Assembly: GCF_012163145.1 (NCBI RefSeq) | Contig: NZ_JAAVTX010000005.1 | Location: 558,001-622,000, forward strand | Reading direction: 5' to 3' | DNA: 64,000 nucleotides | DNA from: Falsiroseomonas frigidaquae | GTDB lineage: Bacteria > Pseudomonadota > Alphaproteobacteria > Acetobacterales > Acetobacteraceae | Part shown: positions 1-8,505 of the stretch, piece by piece | How positions within the stretch are numbered: position 1 is the first letter of the stretch | Layout: every line of letters starts with the position of its first letter | Made by a program: the position numbers and the translations under genes | Notes under the pieces: generated by a model | Told to the model about the DNA's origin: nothing | Seen by the model: only the letters and a program-made list of their open reading frames with translations | Database searches by the model: none

Positions 1-339
1 GCGCCGCTGCGCTCCGGCGGGGTGAAGCTCGCGATCGACGATGCCGGCGCGGGCTATTCGAGCCTGCAGCACATCCTGCAATTGCAGCCGGACATCATCA
101 AGCTGGACATGGGCCTGGTGCGCGGCGTGGACCAGGACCCGGCGAAGCGCGCCTTGGCCGCGGCGCTGTGCTTCTTCGCCCGCGAGACCGGCTGCCAGAT
201 CGTCGCCGAAGGCATCGAGACCGAGGCGGAATTCGCCGCGCTGGAAGCGCTGGGTGTCAGCAGGGGCCAGGGCTACCTGCTCGGCCGGCCGGGCGATCTC
301 GCCGCGGCGCAGGAGATGGTGGGCGCGGCGGCAGGATAG
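1..339 (+). CDS. EAL-domain protein, C-terminal end only (c-di-GMP phosphodiesterase family)
   Basis: The open frame runs in from the left edge, so the start and the EAL signature itself are missing. The visible 112 codons match the second half of an EAL domain: DDAGAGYSSL (metal/substrate loop), IIKLD, the EGIET motif and the terminal GQGYLLGRP. The family hydrolyses cyclic di-GMP, or binds it when degenerate. The visible motifs look intact, so activity is possible, but the upstream catalytic Glu and any GGDEF, PAS or membrane part cannot be seen. The gene ends 73 bases before the convergent permease gene. Confidence 0.9.
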   Translation, partial: APLRSGGVKLAIDDAGAGYSSLQHILQLQPDIIKLDMGLVRGVDQDPAKRALAAALCFFARETGCQIVAEGIETEAEFAALEALGVSRGQGYLLGRPGDLAAAQEMVGAAAG

Positions 340-411
340 ATCCCGATCTTGCCGCCAGGTTCAGCCCGCTGCGGCGCCAGGATCCGTCGCGCGGGCCGAT
401 GCCGGGCTGCC

Positions 412-1629
412 TCAGCCGCTGCCGGTCCTCGGCGGGTCCAGGTATAGCGGGCTTTCCAGGTAGCGCCGCAGCCAGTAGCGCGCGACCACGCCGATGGCCG
501 CCGCCATCGGCACCGCCAGCAGTACGCCCAGGAAGCCGAAGGCGACGCCGCCGGCGAACAGCGCGAAGATCACCCAGACGGCGTGCAGCTCGACCCGGTC
601 CCCCAGCAGGCGGGGATAGATCACATAGCCTTCCACCGTCTGCCCGACGACGAAGATGCCGACCACCAGAAGCACCTCGTTCCAGGTGCCGAACTGCGCC
701 ACGGCCAGCACGATGGCGGTGACGAAGCCGGTCAACGATCCGACATAGGGGATGAAGGACAGCAGCCCCGCCATCAGCCCCACGGTCAGCCCCAGCTCCA
801 GCCCCACGGCGGACAGGGCGGCGGCATAATAGGCGGCCAGGATGGCGCAGCACAGCAACTGGCCGCGCAGCCAGGCGGACAGCACCCGGTCCGTGTCGCG
901 GGCCAGCTGGCGCAACGTCTGGGCGGATTTGCGCGGCAGCCAGCTTTCGATCCGCGCCATCATCCGCTGCCAGTCGCGCAGCAGGTAGAAGCCGACGATC
1001 GGCGTCACCACCAGCAGGGCAAACACATTGAACAGCGCCACGCCGCCGCCGATCAGCCGCGCCACGGCGGTGCCGAGGAAGGTGATGATCTGTCCCGCCT
1101 GGCCGATCACCAGGTCCCGCAGCTGGGTGTCCACCACCTCCGGTCCGAAGGCGTTCTGCGCGGCTTCCAACGCCTGGCGCACCGCCTCGCCGATGCCGGC
1201 GACATAGGCCGGGGTGCGGACCACCAGCACGCCGATCTGCGCCACCAGCAGCGGGTACAGCAGCAGCAGCGCCAGCAGCGCCAGCGCGGTCAGCCCCAGC
1301 ACCAGCAGGAAGGCGGCAACTGCCCGCGGCACGCCCAGGCGCGCCAGCTTCGTGGTCGGCGGGTCGAGGAAATAGGCGATGCAGCCGGCCAGGACGAAGG
1401 GCGTCAGGATGGCCGAGAACAGCCACATGGCGAACAGCAGGACCACCAGCCCGCCGATCACCATGGCCCAGCGTTCCGCCCGGGTGGCGTGGCGGCCGGG
1501 CTGCACCGGCGGCGGCAGTGGCGCCGGGCCGGGCCGCGGCTTCGGCAGATCCCCCACCGGCATCTTCACCGCTGGCGGCAGGGCCGGGGCTGGCAGGCTG
1601 GGTTGCAGGTCCGGCGGGTTGCGGCTCAT
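412..1629 (-). CDS. AI-2E family transporter / PerM-like permease
   Basis: A 405-residue polytopic membrane protein of the AI-2E/PerM family. A proline-rich cytoplasmic N-terminus of about 50 residues is followed by paired hydrophobic helices (GGLVVLLFAMWLFSAIL), a central soluble stretch, and the family-typical C-terminal helices around FIPYVGSLTGFV and VGQTVEGYVIYPRLLGD. Family members are proposed exporters of small molecules or Na+/Li+-H+ antiporters; the substrate here cannot be read. The ATG at 1629 overlaps the stop of the upstream phosphatidyltransferase gene (ATGA), which indicates translational coupling. A longer upstream frame exists but would lie inside that gene. Confidence 0.88.
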   Translation of the reverse strand: MSRNPPDLQPSLPAPALPPAVKMPVGDLPKPRPGPAPLPPPVQPGRHATRAERWAMVIGGLVVLLFAMWLFSAILTPFVLAGCIAYFLDPPTTKLARLGVPRAVAAFLLVLGLTALALLALLLLYPLLVAQIGVLVVRTPAYVAGIGEAVRQALEAAQNAFGPEVVDTQLRDLVIGQAGQIITFLGTAVARLIGGGVALFNVFALLVVTPIVGFYLLRDWQRMMARIESWLPRKSAQTLRQLARDTDRVLSAWLRGQLLCCAILAAYYAAALSAVGLELGLTVGLMAGLLSFIPYVGSLTGFVTAIVLAVAQFGTWNEVLLVVGIFVVGQTVEGYVIYPRLLGDRVELHAVWVIFALFAGGVAFGFLGVLLAVPMAAAIGVVARYWLRRYLESPLYLDPPRTGSG

Positions 1630-2297
1630 GCGCGGGAACGGGCCGCCTGCACCACATAGGCGGCGCCCGAGGCGAAGGTGGTGGCCGCCACCAGCAGGAT
1701 CGCGGCATCCAGCACCGCACGGGTTCCCAGGCCGTAGCCGGCCATCAGCAGGGCGAAGGCCGCGAGGCCGATCTGGAGCAGCGTGTTCAGCTTGGAGATC
1801 CACAGCGGTTTGATCAGCGGCGGCTGCCCCAGCATATACAGCACGATCACGCCGCCGACGATCAGCAGATCCCGGAACACAACGAGCATCGCCAGCCAAT
1901 CCGGCAGCACGCCAAGCACCGCCAGCGTGACATAGACGGAAACCAGCAGCGCCTTGTCCGCCACCGGATCCATCATGGCGCCGAGCGCGGAGCGGCTGTT
2001 GCAGACTCGCGCCAGCCAGCCATCCAGCCCATCGGACGCGCCGGCCGCGACGAAGACCCAGAAGGCCAGGTCAAGCCGGTTGTGCAGCATCAGCCAGATG
2101 GCGGCGGGCACCGCGCAGAGCCGGGCGAAGGTGATGACATTGGGCAGCGTGAAGGGCCCGCCATCGACTTCGGGACGCACCGCCACGGGACCCGGCGCCT
2201 CCGGTCGGGGCGATTCGGGAAGGGAGGCTCCGGGACGGGGCGCGTCAGCGGAACCCGGCAAGGCTGAGGCGCCATCCCTCGCTGCCTGGCCCGGCAC
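1626..2297 (-). CDS. CDP-alcohol phosphatidyltransferase (PgsA-like)
   Basis: Membrane enzyme that transfers a phosphatidyl group from CDP-diacylglycerol to an alcohol, most likely glycerol-3-phosphate (phosphatidylglycerol-phosphate synthesis). The signature DG-x2-AR-x8-G-x3-D-x3-D is intact in [11 protein letters not shown]...[11 protein letters not shown], after the usual [11 protein letters not shown] opening helix. The first 45 residues are a proline/alanine-rich extension unusual for PgsA. With the GTG at 2297 the gene overlaps the DUF2066 gene by 53 bases. A later GTG at 2186 would remove most of the extension and the overlap, so the start is uncertain. A cardiolipin or phosphatidylserine synthase-like role is not excluded. 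Confidence 0.87.
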   Translation of the reverse strand: MPGQAARDGASALPGSADAPRPGASLPESPRPEAPGPVAVRPEVDGGPFTLPNVITFARLCAVPAAIWLMLHNRLDLAFWVFVAAGASDGLDGWLARVCNSRSALGAMMDPVADKALLVSVYVTLAVLGVLPDWLAMLVVFRDLLIVGGVIVLYMLGQPPLIKPLWISKLNTLLQIGLAAFALLMAGYGLGTRAVLDAAILLVAATTFASGAAYVVQAARSRA

Positions 2298-3054
2298 CGC
2301 CGGGGGGGGTGGCCGCGCCGTAGCGAGGGTCGTAGCGCTCCGGCATGGAGGGTGCCAGCGCCAGGCCGACCGAGGCCAGCGCCAGCGCCGCCTCCGGCGC
2401 CTGGCTGCGCAGGCCGAGGCGCAGCCGCGCCTGGTCGCCGGCCACCGAGACCACCTGCACCCGCGCCACCGGCGGCGCCGTTTCCAGGCGACGGGTGATC
2501 TCCACCCATTCGGCGAAGCTGCGGTAGCTGGCCAGCGCCTCCACCGTCGTCACCGCCGGGCCGCTCGCCATCGGCGGCGAGGGGCTGGCGGATTGGGTGC
2601 CATCCGTGGCGGCCGGCGCCGCATCCGGGCTGGCGGGCAGCCGGCCACCGGCGGCGGCGACGCGCTGCGGGTTGAAGTTCACGGTGATACGGGCGGTGTA
2701 GGTGCGCGCCGTGATCCGTTCCGATTCGATCACCAGCGATCGCACCATGGACTCGATCTGCTGGGTCGAGGCGCTGGCGCTCAGCCCCAGGCTGGCGGCC
2801 ATCCGCTCATAGGCCAGGCGCTGGCCGGAATTCAGCGCCTGCTCGCGCGCCAGCACCGCGGTTTCGGCCGTTGCCTCGGCCGGCACGCCACGCTGCACCA
2901 GCGGGTCCTCCTGCGCCACGGCGGGCGCCAGGGCCACGCCGCACAGCAGCAGGAGAAGGAGACCCAGCACGCGGATTGCGGAGGCCACGCTCGCGTGGTT
3001 GTTTCCGCCCCGCCGGGACCGCCGCAGGCTGACCGGCAAGCTTGTGACCGGCAT
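2245..3054 (-). CDS. DUF2066 domain protein, exported
   Basis: A 269-residue protein with an N-terminal hydrophobic signal ([22 protein letters not shown]) and the DUF2066 pattern: [18 protein letters not shown] near the mature start, then the [23 protein letters not shown] block. The ATG at 3054 is chosen because AAGGA sits about seven bases upstream; a GTG at 2988 would give a more compact signal peptide. The molecular role of DUF2066 is not established. It heads the minus-strand group with the phosphatidyltransferase and permease and diverges from purM across only 48 bases, so the two promoters must overlap. Confidence 0.8.
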   Translation of the reverse strand: MPVTSLPVSLRRSRRGGNNHASVASAIRVLGLLLLLLCGVALAPAVAQEDPLVQRGVPAEATAETAVLAREQALNSGQRLAYERMAASLGLSASASTQQIESMVRSLVIESERITARTYTARITVNFNPQRVAAAGGRLPASPDAAPAATDGTQSASPSPPMASGPAVTTVEALASYRSFAEWVEITRRLETAPPVARVQVVSVAGDQARLRLGLRSQAPEAALALASVGLALAPSMPERYDPRYGAATPPGGAGPGSEGWRLSLAGFR

Positions 3055-3102
3055 CTCGCCATCCTTTTCCGTTCTCAGCCGCATACCCGATCGGGGGCCG
3101 CC

Positions 3103-4164
3103 ATGACCAGCCTGACCTACCGTGACGCGGGGGTGGATATCGAAGCCGGCGACGCGCTGGTGGAGGTTATCAAGCCCCTCGCCCGCAGCACCGACAGGGC
3201 TGGAACGATGGGCGGCCTCGGCGGTTTCGGCGCCCTGTTCGATCTGAAGGCGGCCGGGTTCCGCGACCCGGTGCTGGTCTCCTCGACCGATGGGGTGGGC
3301 ACCAAGCTGAAGCTGGCGATCGATTCCGGCATCCATGGCTTCGTCGGCCAGGACCTGGTGGCGATGTGCGTCAACGACCTGGTGGTGCAGGGCGCGGAGC
3401 CGCTGTTCTTCCTGGACTATTTCGCCACCGGCAAGCTGGAGGTGGCGCAGGCCGCCGCCGTGGTGGGTGGCATTGCCGAAGGCTGCCGCATCGCCGGCTG
3501 CGCCCTGGTGGGTGGCGAGACGGCGGAGATGCCGGGCCTGTACAAGGGCGGCGACTATGACCTCGCCGGCTTCACGGTGGGCGCCGCGGAACGCGATGCG
3601 CTGCTGCCCCGGCCGGATGTGGGTCCGGGCGACGTGCTGCTCGGCCTGGCCAGTTCCGGCGTACATTCGAACGGCTTCTCCCTGGTGCGGCGGATCCTGG
3701 AAGGCACCAACCTGACCATGGAAGCCCCCGCGCCCTTCGCGAGCGGCCAGAGCGTGGCGGAAGCGCTGCTGGTGCCGACGCGGATCTACGTGAAGCCGGT
3801 GCTGGCGCTGCACAAGGCCGGCCTGCTGAAGGCCGCCGCCCACATCACCGGCGGGGGTCTGCCGGGCAACCTGCCGCGCGTGCTGCCCGCCGGGGTGGTC
3901 GCGGCACTCGATGCCCGCGCCTGGTCGCTGCCGCCGGTGTTCGGCTGGCTCGCCGCCCAGGGCAATGTGGCGCCGGAGGAGATGCTGCGGGTGTTCAACT
4001 GCGGCCTCGGCATGGTGCTGGTGGTGGGCGAGGCCGAGGCGGACGCCGCCAAGGCGCAGCTTGAGGCGGCCGGGGAGACCGTGTTCCGCATCGGCCTGCT
4101 GGAAGCGGGCGAAGGCGCCGCTGCCGTCCGCATCGACAATCTGGGCGCCGGCTGGCCCGGCTAG
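3103..4164 (+). CDS. purM: Phosphoribosylformylglycinamidine cyclo-ligase (AIR synthase)
   Basis: Fifth step of purine synthesis: ATP-dependent closure of FGAM to aminoimidazole ribotide. The 353-residue length is normal. Visible family motifs include [12 protein letters not shown] at the N-terminus, the GGFGALFDL segment, [14 protein letters not shown], the [24 protein letters not shown] block, GGETAEMPG and the C-terminal [17 protein letters not shown]. The ATG has a GGGGG-rich leader just upstream. purN follows after 135 bases, a usual partner order. Confidence 0.97.
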   Translation: MTSLTYRDAGVDIEAGDALVEVIKPLARSTDRAGTMGGLGGFGALFDLKAAGFRDPVLVSSTDGVGTKLKLAIDSGIHGFVGQDLVAMCVNDLVVQGAEPLFFLDYFATGKLEVAQAAAVVGGIAEGCRIAGCALVGGETAEMPGLYKGGDYDLAGFTVGAAERDALLPRPDVGPGDVLLGLASSGVHSNGFSLVRRILEGTNLTMEAPAPFASGQSVAEALLVPTRIYVKPVLALHKAGLLKAAAHITGGGLPGNLPRVLPAGVVAALDARAWSLPPVFGWLAAQGNVAPEEMLRVFNCGLGMVLVVGEAEADAAKAQLEAAGETVFRIGLLEAGEGAAAVRIDNLGAGWPG

Positions 4165-4193
4165 CGGCGCGCGCCTTCTCCTGCCCGCTGCCG

Positions 4194-4213
4194 CCCTCTC
4201 CCGCTCTTGCGGG
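4194..4213. repeat. GC-rich hairpin between purM and purN
   Basis: CCCGC-TCTT-GCGGG stem preceded by CCCTCTC, a short and degenerate relative of the hairpins seen at the other gene ends in this window. It could attenuate or terminate transcription between purM and purN. It lacks a clear U-tract. Confidence 0.4.
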
Positions 4214-4299
4214 GGGTTGCGGCACTGCCGCGACGCCAAGGGCTGGTTGGGGTGGGGGGTCGTCTCGACATGCGCCACTCGATGCCGTCAGGGAAAATC

Positions 4300-4971
4300 A
4301 TGCGCGTTGCCATCCTGATCTCCGGCCGCGGTAGCAACATGGCCGCGCTGCTGCGCGCCGCCGCGGTGCCGGGCTATCCGGCGGCCATCGCCCTGGTGCT
4401 GTCGAACCGTGCCGATGCCGCGGGTCTGGCGGTGGCGCAGGCCGCCGGCGTGCCCACCGCGGTGGTGGAAAGCCGCCCCTTCAAGGCGGATCGCGACGGC
4501 TTCGAAAGGGCGATGGAGGCGGAATTCGCCCGGCACGGGATTGAACTGGTGGCGCTCGCCGGCTTCATGCGGGTGCTGACGGAAGGCTTCGTCGCGCGCT
4601 GGCACGACCGGATGGTCAATATCCACCCGTCCCTGCTGCCCAGCTTCAAGGGGCTGGACACCCACGCCCGGGCGCTGGCCGCCGGGGTGAAGCTGCATGG
4701 CTGCACGGTGCACCTGGTGCGGCCCGGCGTGGATGAGGGGCCGATCCTGGCCCAGGCCGCCGTGCCGGTGCTGCCGGGCGATGACGAGGCGGCGCTGGCG
4801 GCGCGGGTGCTGGAGCAGGAACACGCGCTGTATCCGGCGGCGCTGGCCTGGCTGGCGGCCGGCCAGGTGCGGCTGCAGGGGGATGTGGCGGTGGTGACGG
4901 CGCCCGGCGCAACAGGCGCGCTGGCAAACCCCTTGCCGGCCCCCGCGCCGCTACCTACAACCGCCGCCTGA
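4300..4971 (+). CDS. purN: Phosphoribosylglycinamide formyltransferase (GAR transformylase)
   Basis: Third step of purine synthesis: 10-formyl-THF-dependent formylation of GAR. The N-terminus MRVAILISGRGSNMAALL carries the phosphate-binding SGRGSN loop. The catalytic Asn and His lie in MVNIHPSLLPSFKG, and the essential Asp in VDEGPIL. At 223 residues it is slightly longer than usual because of a Pro/Ala-rich C-terminal tail. The ATG at 4300 has AGGGA upstream. An in-frame ATG at 4270 would add ten residues before the canonical beginning and is not preferred. Confidence 0.96.
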   Translation: MRVAILISGRGSNMAALLRAAAVPGYPAAIALVLSNRADAAGLAVAQAAGVPTAVVESRPFKADRDGFERAMEAEFARHGIELVALAGFMRVLTEGFVARWHDRMVNIHPSLLPSFKGLDTHARALAAGVKLHGCTVHLVRPGVDEGPILAQAAVPVLPGDDEAALAARVLEQEHALYPAALAWLAAGQVRLQGDVAVVTAPGATGALANPLPAPAPLPTTAA

Positions 4972-4994
4972 CGCGGATCCGGATGAGGGTGGTC

Positions 4995-5153
4995 ATGGCC
5001 GAACAGGCGCCGACTTATGAGATGGTCGAAGTGAAGGCCGAGGACATCATGGCCGAACGCCGGGGCCTGTATGACGGCTTCCTGCGCGCCAGCACCTGGA
5101 GCATCGGCGCCACTGTGGCCGTGCTGGTGCTGATGGCGATCTTCCTGGTCTGA
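4995..5153 (+). CDS. Small membrane protein, aa3-type cytochrome c oxidase subunit IV-like
   Basis: A 52-codon frame with an acidic N-terminus containing EDIMAERRGLYDGF, followed by one transmembrane helix (TWSIGATVAVLVLMAIFLV) running to the C-terminus. Size, single C-terminal helix and the G-x-x-x-F-L-R-A-S/T-x-W region resemble the alphaproteobacterial aa3 oxidase subunit IV family (about 45-60 residues), a non-catalytic subunit of the respiratory oxidase. GAGGGTGG lies just upstream of the ATG and the frame begins 23 bases after purN. No oxidase genes lie in the window, so it would be an orphan copy. Family assignment rests on pattern only. Confidence 0.7.
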   Translation: MAEQAPTYEMVEVKAEDIMAERRGLYDGFLRASTWSIGATVAVLVLMAIFLV

Positions 5154-5189
5154 AAGCCGGGGGGGGGCGGTCGTCTGCCCCCCTTACCC

Positions 5190-5219
5190 AACCCTCTCCC
5201 CCAGCGGAGGGAGAGGGCT
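5190..5219. terminator. Hairpin between convergent genes (repeat family)
   Basis: CCCTCTCCC (5192-5200) pairs perfectly with GGGAGAGGG (5209-5217) around an eight-base loop. It sits between the ends of the small oxidase-like gene and ndk, so it could end transcription from both sides. It is one of several similar hairpins in the window. Confidence 0.6.
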
Positions 5220-5225
5220 TGAAGG

Positions 5226-5648
5226 TCAGCCGACGATTTCGGTGCCGGCGAAGAAGTAGGCGATCTCGATCGCGGCGTTCTCCAGGCTGTCGGAGCCGTG
5301 CACGGAATTCGCCTCGATGCTCTCGGCGAACAGCTTGCGGACGGTGCCCTCGGCGGCATTGGCCGGGTTGGTGGCGCCCATCACGTCGCGATGCTTGGCG
5401 ACCGCATTCTCGCCTTCCAGCACCTGAACGACGACCGGGCCGGAGATCATGAAGGTCACCAGGTCGTTGAAGAAGCCACGCTCCTTGTGCACGCCGTAGA
5501 AGGCCTCGGCCTGGGCGCGCGTCATGTGGATGCGCTTCTGGGCGACGATGCGCAGGCCGGCTTCCTCGAACACGGCGTTGATCTTGCCGGTCAGGTTGCG
5601 CCGCGTGGCGTCGGGCTTGAGGATGCTGAAGGTGCGCTCGATGGCCAT
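5226..5648 (-). CDS. ndk: Nucleoside diphosphate kinase
   Basis: Balances nucleoside triphosphate pools by phosphate transfer from ATP through a phosphohistidine. The 140-residue length is standard. Motifs are [18 protein letters not shown] at the N-terminus, [18 protein letters not shown], and the active-site histidine in [23 protein letters not shown] is the nucleotide-binding segment. The gene stands alone, convergent with the purN-side genes. Confidence 0.97.
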   Translation of the reverse strand: MAIERTFSILKPDATRRNLTGKINAVFEEAGLRIVAQKRIHMTRAQAEAFYGVHKERGFFNDLVTFMISGPVVVQVLEGENAVAKHRDVMGATNPANAAEGTVRKLFAESIEANSVHGSDSLENAAIEIAYFFAGTEIVG

Positions 5649-5761
5649 GCTGATGATCCTTGGTTGGTGGCGCGCCGGATAGGCGGGGATTGGCCGGGGC
5701 GCAAGGGTCAGGCCGGTTACGGCCGTTTTGCGTGCCGCTTCAGGGCTGGGCGGAGGCTTGC

Positions 5762-6253
5762 TCAGCCCTGCGCCGCCCAGGCTTCCAGCACCTCCACCGC
5801 CTCCGCCACCAGCGCCCTGCGCGCCTTCATCCGGCCGCTCCCGACGGGGCCGGAGGCCTCGGCGCGCAACGTGGTGATATCGGTCCGCACCCGCCGTGCC
5901 GGCCCCACCCCGGCCAGCACGCGGGCGCTGTCCGCAAGCCCCGCCGCGAAGACAACGGCCTCCACCTTGGCGATCTGCATGGTCGCGACGCAAAGCGCAC
6001 AGGGCTCGCAGGAGGTGAAGACGGTGCAGCCCGTCAGGTCCAGCGTGCCGAGACGGTTGCAGGCGTCGCGCATCGCCTCCGTCTCCCCATGCGAGGTGGG
6101 GTCGAGCTTGCCGATCGCCTGGTTGAACCCCTCCCCCACCACCGCGCCATCCTTCACCACCACGGCGCCGAAGGGCTGCGCGCCGGGGGTGTTGGCGGCC
6201 TGCTGCGACAGCGCGATGGCGCGGCGCATGAAGGTCTCGTCGGTCTGGTCCAT
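5762..6253 (-). CDS. Nucleoside deaminase, cytidine/deoxycytidylate deaminase family
   Basis: A 163-residue zinc hydrolase. The zinc/catalytic motif reads HGE (SHGETEAM) instead of the common HAE or CAE, and the second zinc motif is PCALC in [14 protein letters not shown]. Such proteins deaminate free bases or nucleosides (guanine deaminase-like) rather than tRNA, but the substrate cannot be fixed from sequence. The ATG at 6253 was chosen because family homology starts at once ([13 protein letters not shown]). It diverges from the ABC-F gene across 82 bases. Confidence 0.87.
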   Translation of the reverse strand: MDQTDETFMRRAIALSQQAANTPGAQPFGAVVVKDGAVVGEGFNQAIGKLDPTSHGETEAMRDACNRLGTLDLTGCTVFTSCEPCALCVATMQIAKVEAVVFAAGLADSARVLAGVGPARRVRTDITTLRAEASGPVGSGRMKARRALVAEAVEVLEAWAAQG

Positions 6254-6335
6254 GGCGGTGCGCCTCGCTGCGTGAAGGGGTTGGCAGCTTGAAGCCCCTA
6301 CGCGTTGCCGGAAAGGCCCGCTATGAAGCGGTCCC

Positions 6336-8222
6336 ATGACCGTTCTCATCATCCGCGACCTCACCATCCGCTTCGGCGGGCGGGAATTGCTCAATGGGGC
6401 TGAGCTGACGCTCGACACCGGGCACAAGCTCGGCCTTGTCGGGCGCAACGGCGCGGGCAAGTCCACTTTGCTCAAGGCCATCACCAAGGAACTGATCCCG
6501 GATGGCGGCGAGATCCGCCTCGCCGCGCGCGCCCGCATGGGCGTGGTGGCGCAGGAGGCGCCGGGCGGGGAATCCAGCCTGCTGGATGCGGTGCTGGAAG
6601 CCGATACGGAACGCGCCGAGCTGCTGGCCGCGCTGGAACGCGACGACCAGGCCCACCGCGCGGCGGAAATCCACGAACGCCTGATGGCGATCCAGGCCGA
6701 TGCCGCCCCGGCCCGCGCGGCGACGGTCCTCGCCGGCCTCGGCTTCGATGCGGAGGCGCAGGCCCGGCCGCTGTCATCCTACTCAGGTGGCTGGCGGATG
6801 CGCGTGGCGCTGGCCCGCGCGCTGTTCCTGGAGCCGGACCTGCTGCTGCTGGACGAGCCGACCAACCATCTGGACCTTGAGGCGACGCTGTGGCTGGAGG
6901 GCTGGCTGAACCGCTTCGCCGGTGCCGCCATCATCGTCAGCCATGATCGCGGGCTGCTGGACCGCGCCGTGGATGGGATCGCGCATCTCGATCGCGGCAA
7001 GATCCTGTACTACCCGGGCAATTACGAACGCTTCGTCCGGGTGCGGACGGAACGCGCGGCGCAGGTGGAGGCGCAGCGTGGCAAGATCGCCGCCCAGCGC
7101 GCGCATATGCAGGCCTTCGTGGACCGGTTCCGGGCCAAGGCTTCCAAGGCCAAGCAGGCGCAGTCCCGCATCAAGGCGCTCGAAAAACTGCCGGTGCTGG
7201 ATGCGGTGATCGAGGATGCCAGCACCACCTTCGCCTTCCCCGAGCCGGAGGAGCTGGCGCCGCCCGTCCTGGCGCTGGAACACGTCGAGGTCGGCTATGG
7301 CGGCGCGCCGATCCTGCGCAACCTGGATTTGCGGATCGACCAGGAGGACCGGATCGCCCTGCTCGGCGCCAATGGCAACGGCAAGTCGACACTCGCAAAA
7401 CTGCTGGCCGGGCGGCTGGGTCCGTCCAAGGGCACGGTGAAGCGCGCGCCGCGGCTGCGCGTCGGCTTCTTCGCGCAGCACCAGTCGGAGGATCTGGACG
7501 CCACCGGCACGCCGCTGACGCATATGCAGGCGGCCCTGCCCAACGCCACCATCAGCCAGTGCCGCAGCCAGCTCGCGCGTTTCGGCCTGACGGTGGAGCG
7601 CGCCGAGACGAAGATCGCGAACTGCTCGGGTGGCGAGAAGGCGCGACTGCTGCTGGCGCTCTGCACGCGGGATGCGCCGCAGCTTCTCATCCTCGACGAG
7701 CCGACCAACCACCTCGACATCGATGCGCGGGAGGCGCTGGTCCGCGCGCTGGCGGATTTCGGCGGCGCCGTGCTGCTGATCACCCACGACCCGCATCTGG
7801 TGGAGCTGATCGCGGACCGGCTGTGGCTGGTCGCCGACGGCCAGGTGAAGAACTTCGACGGCGACATGGATGAATACCGCACCCTGCTGGCCGACCGCGC
7901 CCGCGGCGGCGGCCGCCCGGCCGGGGCCGAGCTAGGGGCCGAGGGCGGCGGCAAGGGATCACTGGAGCGGAAGAAATCCGCCTCCTCCCGCGCCGCGCTC
8001 GCGCCCATGCGGACCCGTCTGAAGGAAATCGAGCGGGAGATGGAAAAGCTGGCGCTGGAAGCCAAGCTGATCGAGAAGCGCCTGGCCGACCCCGCGACCT
8101 ACGCCAAGCGCAAGCCCGAGGACATCACCTGGGCCAATACCCGCCGCATCGTCATTTCCCGCCAGACCGCGACGCTGGAGGAGGAGTGGCTGACGCTGTC
8201 GGAGCAGCTGGACGCGGCCTGA
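6336..8222 (+). CDS. ABC-F family ATPase (YheS/Uup-like)
   Basis: A soluble duplicated ABC ATPase of 628 residues with no membrane part. Domain 1 has Walker A GRNGAGKST, signature SGGWRMRVALARAL and Walker B LLLLDEPTNHLD. A linker rich in Arg/Lys/Gln (KIAAQRAHMQAFVDRFRAKASK) follows, then domain 2 with GANGNGKST, CSGGEKARLLLAL and LLILDEPTNHLD. A charged coiled-coil tail closes the protein. ABC-F proteins act on the ribosome to relieve stalled or drug-blocked translation; this architecture is closest to YheS. The exact paralogue is uncertain. Confidence 0.93.
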   Translation: MTVLIIRDLTIRFGGRELLNGAELTLDTGHKLGLVGRNGAGKSTLLKAITKELIPDGGEIRLAARARMGVVAQEAPGGESSLLDAVLEADTERAELLAALERDDQAHRAAEIHERLMAIQADAAPARAATVLAGLGFDAEAQARPLSSYSGGWRMRVALARALFLEPDLLLLDEPTNHLDLEATLWLEGWLNRFAGAAIIVSHDRGLLDRAVDGIAHLDRGKILYYPGNYERFVRVRTERAAQVEAQRGKIAAQRAHMQAFVDRFRAKASKAKQAQSRIKALEKLPVLDAVIEDASTTFAFPEPEELAPPVLALEHVEVGYGGAPILRNLDLRIDQEDRIALLGANGNGKSTLAKLLAGRLGPSKGTVKRAPRLRVGFFAQHQSEDLDATGTPLTHMQAALPNATISQCRSQLARFGLTVERAETKIANCSGGEKARLLLALCTRDAPQLLILDEPTNHLDIDAREALVRALADFGGAVLLITHDPHLVELIADRLWLVADGQVKNFDGDMDEYRTLLADRARGGGRPAGAELGAEGGGKGSLERKKSASSRAALAPMRTRLKEIEREMEKLALEAKLIEKRLADPATYAKRKPEDITWANTRRIVISRQTATLEEEWLTLSEQLDAA

Positions 8223-8340
8223 GCGGCGCCGCCTCGACGATCTCCTCCGCCAGGGTGCGGCGCAGGAAGGTGGGCCACAAGGCACGCGCGGTCGCGGGTT
8301 CGGTGGACCTTCGCTCCAGGGTCGGCTGATCGGCATTCAT
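8152..8340 (-). CDS. Doubtful small ORF antisense to the ABC-F gene end
   Basis: A 62-codon frame whose ATG at 8340 is preceded by GGAGG nine bases upstream. The N-terminal half (MNADQPTLERRSTEPATARA) looks protein-like and the C-terminal half is Ala/Pro-rich. It overlaps the end of the ABC-F gene by 71 bases on the opposite strand. No family is recognised. The good ribosome-binding site is the only positive evidence. The remaining bases up to 8505 show nothing clear beyond the leader of the next gene. Confidence 0.25.
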   Translation of the reverse strand: MNADQPTLERRSTEPATARALWPTFLRRTLAEEIVEAAPLRPRPAAPTASATPPPASRSGGK

Positions 8341-8505
8341 GGCCTGATGCCTCCGGGTTGCCATTCTTGCGCCTGGGTAGCCTGCGCCCGACATTGGCAC
8401 GGATGCAACCTTGGCGTGTGACGGTGACGGAGAGGTGAGCGGCGCATCTTGACGGGGCGGGCCGGAGGTTGCGACACGGACTGAATACCTGGGGGAAAAC
8501 ACGCC

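Noticed and set aside
1954-3102. N-terminal extension of the purM frame upstream of 3103
   Set aside because: The extension is antisense to the phosphatidyltransferase and DUF2066 genes; purM homology begins at 3103.
8449-8454. TTGACG as a -35 box for the first Bug receptor gene
   Set aside because: No acceptable -10 element is found at 16-18 bases downstream.
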